Assembly: GCF_002251945.1 (NCBI RefSeq)
Contig: NZ_NDHW01000190.1
Span: 1 to 63,985 of the forward strand
Length of the DNA: 63,985 nucleotides
Direction of reading: 5' to 3'
DNA from: Pseudanabaena sp. SR411
GTDB taxonomy: Bacteria; Cyanobacteriota; Cyanobacteriia; Pseudanabaenales; Pseudanabaenaceae
Within the stretch, counting starts at the first letter, position 1. Every line of letters begins with the position of its first letter. The notes beneath the pieces are model-generated. The model did no database searches, was not told the origin of the DNA, and saw only the letters and a list, made by a program, of their open reading frames with translations. The translations under genes and the position numbers were made by a program. This document shows, piece by piece, positions 60,183-63,985 of the stretch.

Positions 60183-60221
60183 TATGTTTTGAAAATTGCC
60201 GTAGGCAATTTTCAAAACATA
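60183..60221. repeat. 18-bp hairpin in the restriction-modification operon leader
   Basis: Arms 60183-60200 and 60204-60221 pair perfectly around GTA, with core TTGCC-GTA-GGCAA. It lies 29 bases upstream of the half-S GTG on the minus strand. It could act in the leader of the operon or terminate read-through from the divergent side. Confidence 0.8.
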
Positions 60222-60341
60222 GAATCCTTGAACTACCTACTATATAATTACTATACAAAGAGCATCCAAGAATTCGTTCGATCTGATTGGGAGAGCATCT
60301 TAACACTGCCATGCAAGACGCTCAAGATATAGCAAAAACAA

Positions 60342-61202
60342 TTAAGCGGCACAGCGATCTTCTAAAATGTCATGGAAGCAAGCTAGCCACTGCTGCCATT
60401 CATCAGCATATTCTTGGATCTCTTCTCCCAAAACAGGAATTACCTGTCCATTACCAGAACTATACATATAAGCCATAGCCATTCCATCAAGCGGTTCCAT
60501 TTGTTCTGGACAAAGCGAAGCGATCGCATTAAACGTAGTTAGATAAGCCACCGCTTGAATAATGCTGCCTCGCATATGCTCGATAGATTTTTCCTTGAGG
60601 CTGCCCTTTAGCTCTAGCAATACTCGCTTACCAGTAAATGGCGCTGCGGCAATTTCTACCACCAAATCCAGTCGTCCAAGAAACTGCTGATCAAAATCAA
60701 CCACAAACACTTCAGATAGAGTAACCCAATCTCCCGCATCATCCACTACCGCGATCGGCTCGGAAGACTTTTGCAAGTATGGCAAGATCTGGTTTTCCAA
60801 TGCCTGTACATATCCTGCCATGTTCATGGGATATACACCTAGCGGCTTTCCTGCATTCCATTTCTCAAGCATTGAATGTCCGATATTACCCGCATTAATC
60901 GCCTCATTACGAATGCGATCGGCTTCTTCTTTCCCTACACGCGCTTCCCAATTCTTGAGGACTTCTTGCGATCGAGGATCGAGAATTGGGGTTACGGCGT
61001 TTTTCACTGCCGAGAAACTATAAGCTCGAAGCGTTCGATCTTTAAGAGCGTAATAGTAGGGAGGATAGCCATTCTGGGAACGTTGATATTCCAAGGTGTC
61101 GGAGCCATAACCCAAAACACGTCGCAATTGATAGTTGTTGGGCTTGCCATAACGCAATGTAGGCACGTATAACCCAAGACTTTTACTTGTATTGTTATGC
61201 AT
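60342..61202 (-). CDS. PD-(D/E)XK exonuclease-like protein
   Basis: 286 aa. NAGNIGHSMLEKWNAGKPLG carries the early Gly-x-x-His of RecB-like nucleases. EVFVVDFDQQFLGRLDLVVE has the Asp, and KRVLLELKGSLKE the Glu-x-Lys. SIIQAVAYLTTFNAIA is the downstream Gln helix. This order is that of small exonucleases related to MGME1 and phage/RecB nucleases. It may act in DNA repair or in defence, as it lies next to the type I operon on the same strand but with its own 187-base spacer containing a hairpin. Confidence 0.75.
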   Translation of the reverse strand: MHNNTSKSLGLYVPTLRYGKPNNYQLRRVLGYGSDTLEYQRSQNGYPPYYYALKDRTLRAYSFSAVKNAVTPILDPRSQEVLKNWEARVGKEEADRIRNEAINAGNIGHSMLEKWNAGKPLGVYPMNMAGYVQALENQILPYLQKSSEPIAVVDDAGDWVTLSEVFVVDFDQQFLGRLDLVVEIAAAPFTGKRVLLELKGSLKEKSIEHMRGSIIQAVAYLTTFNAIASLCPEQMEPLDGMAMAYMYSSGNGQVIPVLGEEIQEYADEWQQWLACFHDILEDRCAA

Positions 61203-61480
61203 TAGTTATTGAAGGTAAATTTACAGCAGTAGAAGGATTACAACAAAAAATCTACTCCATTCAATATACGCAGGTCGCCTCATTCTGTCAACATAAATTT
61301 ATGGCAGTAGCTTTTCTACTGTTTTAAGCCTAGGCTAATAATTGTCAATCTAAACCATCTAATTTTTCTCTGCTGTAGGTTTCGGGGTACAGGGGCAATG
61401 GATAATTCACGAATTACCTCTACTGTGATTTGCTATATAATTCAGCTTGATTACGTGAAAACTAGACGGAGTAGATCGAG

Positions 61481-61744
61481 ATGCCGAGAGAACCCAGAAA
61501 GCCTAATGAATACATCGTGCATTTAAAGCTAGAAGGCGGACAGGAAGTCACCACAAAATTTACGACTATCGAAGAAGTCAAAACTTGGTATGCATCACAA
61601 TTTAAGGCAAAGGCAAATGAGGATGATCTTATGCCTATTCCCGTAAGGGCTGAATTAAACGAAATTTTGTTAGTCCGTCCTAAGCGTGTTATCGCCATTC
61701 ATGTCGAGCCGATTTACTCCTCTAGTGTCGAAATGTTTGCATAA
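61481..61744 (+). CDS. Small conserved-looking hypothetical protein
   Basis: 87 aa, ATG 61481 with CGGAG upstream at longer than ideal distance. The sequence YIVHLKLEGGQEVTTKFTTI, then EEVKTWYASQFKAK and RPKRVIAIHVEPIYSSSVEM is compact, mixed alpha/beta, with no signal peptide. I do not recognise a named family. The C-terminus looks like a strand that could mediate assembly. The 278 bases before it show no gene, only an AT-rich region with a GTAGTAAA-like run. The stop overlaps the hairpin at 61740-61784. Confidence 0.75.
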   Translation: MPREPRKPNEYIVHLKLEGGQEVTTKFTTIEEVKTWYASQFKAKANEDDLMPIPVRAELNEILLVRPKRVIAIHVEPIYSSSVEMFA

Positions 61745-61784
61745 AATTAAAAGGGGGACGCATTGCGCCCCTTTTAATTTTATG
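61740..61784. terminator. Hairpin after the 87-aa gene
   Basis: Arms 61740-61756 (CATAAAATTAAAAGGGG) and 61768-61784 pair perfectly. Inside, CGC-ATT-GCG continues the stem after a bulge. The left arm includes the TAA stop of the upstream gene, and the right arm ends 13 bases before the DMT permease ATG. Confidence 0.7.
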
Positions 61785-61797
61785 TGACCAAATTTCC

Positions 61798-62727
61798 ATG
61801 CTTTTACACCAAGTTTCTGGGCGATCGCGTTTAGGGTTAGCGCTATCGTTGCTCACAGTTTTGCTATGGGGATTTTTAGCGATCGCTCTCAAGATTGTCC
61901 TCCAAGAGCTAGATCCTTTTACCGTTACTTGGTTTCGCTTTACTGTTTCAGGAGTTTTGCTGGGGATATATTTAGCGCTACGCCAGCAACTGCCAACATG
62001 GCAACAATTGCAGAAAGTTTCCTTGCCATTGTTTTTAGTAGCTGTGGGCGGACTATCGCTCAACTATATTTTGTTTTTAATTGGCGTAGGCAAAACCTCA
62101 GCCAATAATGCTCAAGTAATTACCCAAATCGCACCTGTGATGATGGGAATGGCTTCATTGGTCATTTTTAAAGAGAAGTACAACTATCGTCAATGGTGCG
62201 GTGTGGCACTTCTCGTTTGTGGACTGTTGCTGTTTTCCCATGACCAAGTGCGATCGCTGGTAACCAGCTTTGACACCTATATGTGGGGCAATATGCTTCT
62301 AGTCCTAGGGGCGATCGTTTGGGCTTTTTATGGACTTGCTCAAAAGCAGCTATTACTTAATCTACCTTCGACTTCTGTGTTGTTATGTCTATATCTCAGT
62401 GCAGCTATGCTATTTGCACCAATGGCTCACCCTCATAGACTCTTAACTCTATCGGGATTACCCTTGATCGCCCTCATTTTTTGCGCTTTCAATACTTTGA
62501 TTGCTTATGGTGCATTTGCGGCGGCGCTCGAACATTGGGAAGCCTCGCGGGTCAGTGCGGTGATTACCCTTGCGCCCCTTGTCACCTTAGCTGCGTCGGC
62601 GATCCTGCCTAATTTTGTTCCGCAATTTTTACCACCATCACCTCTAAGTTTATTGGGCTATACAGGGGCGATCGCTGTAGTGCTTGGCTCGATGATTATT
62701 TCGCTTGGTTCAACTTCTAAAAATTAA
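61798..62727 (+). CDS. EamA/DMT-family permease
   Basis: 309 aa with ten predicted membrane helices in two EamA repeats (SLLTVLLWGFLAIALKIVL; DPFTVTWFRFTVSGVLLGIY; second half LVLGAIVWAFYGLAQKQLLL; HWEASRVSAVITLAPLVTLA). Members export amino acids, purines or other metabolites. Substrate not readable from sequence. It converges with the lipoprotein gene; both stops meet at the hairpin 62721-62753. Confidence 0.9.
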   Translation: MLLHQVSGRSRLGLALSLLTVLLWGFLAIALKIVLQELDPFTVTWFRFTVSGVLLGIYLALRQQLPTWQQLQKVSLPLFLVAVGGLSLNYILFLIGVGKTSANNAQVITQIAPVMMGMASLVIFKEKYNYRQWCGVALLVCGLLLFSHDQVRSLVTSFDTYMWGNMLLVLGAIVWAFYGLAQKQLLLNLPSTSVLLCLYLSAAMLFAPMAHPHRLLTLSGLPLIALIFCAFNTLIAYGAFAAALEHWEASRVSAVITLAPLVTLAASAILPNFVPQFLPPSPLSLLGYTGAIAVVLGSMIISLGSTSKN

Positions 62728-62753
62728 AGAGATGCTTTGCATCTCTTTAATTT
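62721..62753. terminator. Perfect 15-bp hairpin between convergent genes
   Basis: Arms 62721-62735 and 62739-62753 pair perfectly around TTT; core AAAGAGATGC. It starts within the end of the DMT gene and touches the stop codon of the opposing lipoprotein gene. It has A/T tracts on both sides, so it should terminate in both directions. Confidence 0.8.
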
Positions 62754-63324
62754 ACTCGTTAATTTTAAAAGAAGTGATAAAGCGATCGACATCAGCATTT
62801 GAGAATTTGGTTGCAGGAGCTAATACAAACATTTGATAGAAACGACGATTGTCACTAAGACAAATGCGACCTTTGAATAAGGCATCAATAGCCTGTATTT
62901 TCCCACTAGCTTCAAAATCACGACAGGAAGCCTTACCAAGCTTGGACTCTTTTGAAGATTTGACCGTACCTTTCAAACCACCCACAATGCCCTTCATGGC
63001 TTCATTTAATCGCGGCTGGATCTCTGAATCAGGAAACTGTTCTGGGAAATCAGCATAGCTAGCAAAGTAAGCCGAGTCATTAAACTCTGAAACCGCCATA
63101 TTCATCTTGACTGTAGCAATATCAGTTTTTCTCTCCTCAGATCTCTCTTCTGGTTTGTTAGGCATCTGCACGCTAAACTTTCCAGCCTCAGAGGTATAGT
63201 CTTGCCAAGTATTGGAATTCGTTGTTTTTGTTGGGCTAGGAGTTTCACTAATTGGGGTAGATGGCGTACAAGCGCTTACAACTAATAAAACTAAGCCAAC
63301 AGCAAAAGAGGCAGATCTTGTCAT
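62752..63324 (-). CDS. Predicted lipoprotein
   Basis: 190 aa from ATG 63324 (a TTG two codons upstream is possible). A lipoprotein signal peptide is clear: basic MTR, hydrophobic SFAVGLVLLVV and the lipobox VSAC with Cys near residue 19. A Thr/Pro/Ser-rich linker follows (TPSTPISETPSPTKTT), then a soluble domain WQDYTSEAGKFSVQMPNKPE that resembles PsbP-like/DUF1795-type folds in cyanobacterial lipoproteins (tentative). Two Cys (SCRDFE, ICLSDN) might form a disulfide. It probably faces the periplasm. Confidence 0.82.
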   Translation of the reverse strand: MTRSASFAVGLVLLVVSACTPSTPISETPSPTKTTNSNTWQDYTSEAGKFSVQMPNKPEERSEERKTDIATVKMNMAVSEFNDSAYFASYADFPEQFPDSEIQPRLNEAMKGIVGGLKGTVKSSKESKLGKASCRDFEASGKIQAIDALFKGRICLSDNRRFYQMFVLAPATKFSNADVDRFITSFKINE

Positions 63325-63394
63325 ATTCAATCCTATGCTTCACTTTGTAATATTGATAAAAGCATAAAGCTAACCGATTGCACAATACTGAAAA

Positions 63395-63453
63395 CCCAAA
63401 CCCAAGCAATGAGGTTCGGCGCAAAGCGCTGAACCTCATTGCTTGGGTTTGGG
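63395..63453. repeat. GC-cored hairpin repeat, 28-bp arms
   Basis: Arms 63395-63422 and 63426-63453 pair with one G-T position around AAA. The core is diverged (GGCGC-AAA-GCGCT), and the outer arm CCCAAACCCAAGCAATGAGG recalls the CCCAAA ends of the other copies. It occupies the spacer between the lipoprotein gene and the tRNA; apart from the tRNA promoter I see nothing else there. Confidence 0.85.
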
Positions 63454-63512
63454 GATAAAAGCCAGTCTAATGGACATTTTCACTAGGCAATTAAAAAAAA
63501 ATTTGAAAAAGG

Positions 63513-63543
63513 TTGCACGATTGTCACACTTATACGCTATAGT
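63513..63543 (+). promoter_or_regulatory. Candidate promoter of tRNA-Asn
   Basis: TTGCAC (63513-63518) and TATAGT (63538-63543) are 19 bases apart, about 40 bases before the tRNA. Spacing is slightly long but both boxes are close to consensus. Confidence 0.45.
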
Positions 63544-63583
63544 TATTAACGCTGAAGTCATTGACACAGCAAAACAGCTACAT

Positions 63584-63655
63584 TCCTCAGTAGCTCAGTG
63601 GTAGAGCAATCGGCTGTTAACCGATCGGTCGCAGGTTCGAATCCCGCCTGGGGAG
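63584..63655 (+). tRNA. tRNA-Asn (GTT)
   Basis: 72 bases with a full cloverleaf: acceptor TCCTCAG/CTGGGGA, D-arm GCTC...GAGC with GTGGTA loop, anticodon stem ATCGG/CCGAT around a loop holding GTT, T-arm GCAGG-TTCGAAT-CCCGC. The discriminator is G. The 3' CCA is not encoded. It decodes AAC/AAU. Confidence 0.96.
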
Positions 63656-63659
63656 TTAT

Positions 63660-63698
63660 ATAAAAAAGAAGGTATGCAACGCATACCTTCTTTTTTAT
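63660..63698 (+). terminator. Intrinsic terminator after tRNA-Asn
   Basis: Arms 63660-63677 and 63681-63698 pair perfectly around AAC. The stem GAAGGTATGC is followed by six T, a classic intrinsic terminator, 4 bases after the tRNA. Confidence 0.9.
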
Positions 63699-63805
63699 GA
63701 ATTGCGCTAAAAGACTGGAGTTTAGACTAAAAAAGGAAAAAAGGCAGAGTAAAAGAGATACAAACTGCCTACAGTAGATGAAAAAGAAAAAGCACATCTA
63801 CAGTC

Positions 63806-63985
63806 ATGATTATTGATAAATTACAGGAATTCCGTCAACAGGTATATAGATTTTTAGGGAACGGGCGAGATGCAATATTTGACTTGATGGATGCAGTATT
63901 GACCAGTCCAAGTGTGAAATCATTTGCAGAATTATCTTTATCAGCAGTGTATCGACGGAAATGGTCAAGTCTATATGAATCGTTA
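63806..63985 (+). CDS. DDE transposase (IS4/IS701-like), N-terminal fragment cut by window edge
   Basis: From ATG 63806 sixty codons stay open to the right edge. The start MIIDKLQEFRQQVYRF and the later FAELSLSAVYRRKWSSLYES match the N-terminal region of a cyanobacterial IS4/IS701-like transposase family. A short hairpin (CAGTAGATG...CATCTACAG) lies directly before the ATG. The left end of the element must fall between the tRNA terminator and this start, close to tRNA-Asn. Catalytic residues are outside the window. Confidence 0.7.
   Translation, partial: MIIDKLQEFRQQVYRFLGNGRDAIFDLMDAVLTSPSVKSFAELSLSAVYRRKWSSLYESL

Overview
The window looks like chromosomal DNA of a cyanobacterium. The octamer GCGATCGC (HIP1) is scattered at high density through the flanks. 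Several genes belong to families that are abundant in cyanobacteria (Uma2, DUF29, DUF2887), and the intergenic spaces carry the GC-cored hairpin repeats I associate with Pseudanabaena-like genomes. The genus is an inference. Both window edges cut through insertion-sequence transposases: an IS1634/DUF4277-type at the left on the minus strand, and an IS4/IS701-like type at the right on the plus strand.

Layout: (a) 1-4.5 kb holds the IS fragment, a self-contained 24-codon small ORF with promoter, Shine-Dalgarno and terminator, a large ClC-CBS-USP protein and a Uma2 protein. (b) 4.5-7.4 kb holds uvrC, which carries an in-frame repeat insertion, and a convergent GT2 glycosyltransferase. (c) 7.8-44.2 kb is a surface-glycan cluster transcribed entirely left to right. 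It starts with a complete dTDP-L-rhamnose set (rfbC, rfbB, rfbD, rfbA), then a CDP-glucose branch (rfbF, rfbG, a C-methyltransferase, a second RmlC-like epimerase, a DegT aminotransferase). Many methyltransferases follow (three TylF-like, one CmcI-like, several class I), then an ABC O-antigen exporter (wzm, wzt), about ten glycosyltransferase genes including very large fusions, an acyltransferase, two more sugar epimerases and a GT39-like membrane protein. (d) 44.2-50.3 kb holds a PD-(D/E)XK nuclease, an NTT-like transporter fused to HEAT repeats with a cyclic-nucleotide-binding partner, and an ArnT/PMT-like glycosyltransferase. (e) 50.3-60.2 kb is a minus-strand type I restriction-modification operon with two specificity genes and three interposed accessory genes. 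(f) 60.3-63.9 kb holds a second PD-(D/E)XK protein, a small hypothetical protein, a DMT permease, a lipoprotein and tRNA-Asn(GTT).

The glycan genes fit an ABC-transporter-dependent pathway. Nucleotide sugars made at the left end feed the glycosyltransferases on the right. Methyl and acyl groups decorate the chain, and Wzm/Wzt exports it. Wzt here has no C-terminal carbohydrate-binding domain. From roughly 18.5 to 40 kb the DNA is AT-rich and nearly free of HIP1 sites, which suggests horizontally exchanged cluster DNA. Traces of rearrangement support this: a vestigial wzm tail immediately before wzt, a tandem methyltransferase duplication with one degenerate copy, and coding-sequence repeats.

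The observations I consider most worth following are the compact small-ORF gene at 516-840, the family of hairpins whose arms stay almost perfectly complementary although they differ between copies, the wzm scar, and the two-specificity type I system with embedded nuclease-like genes.
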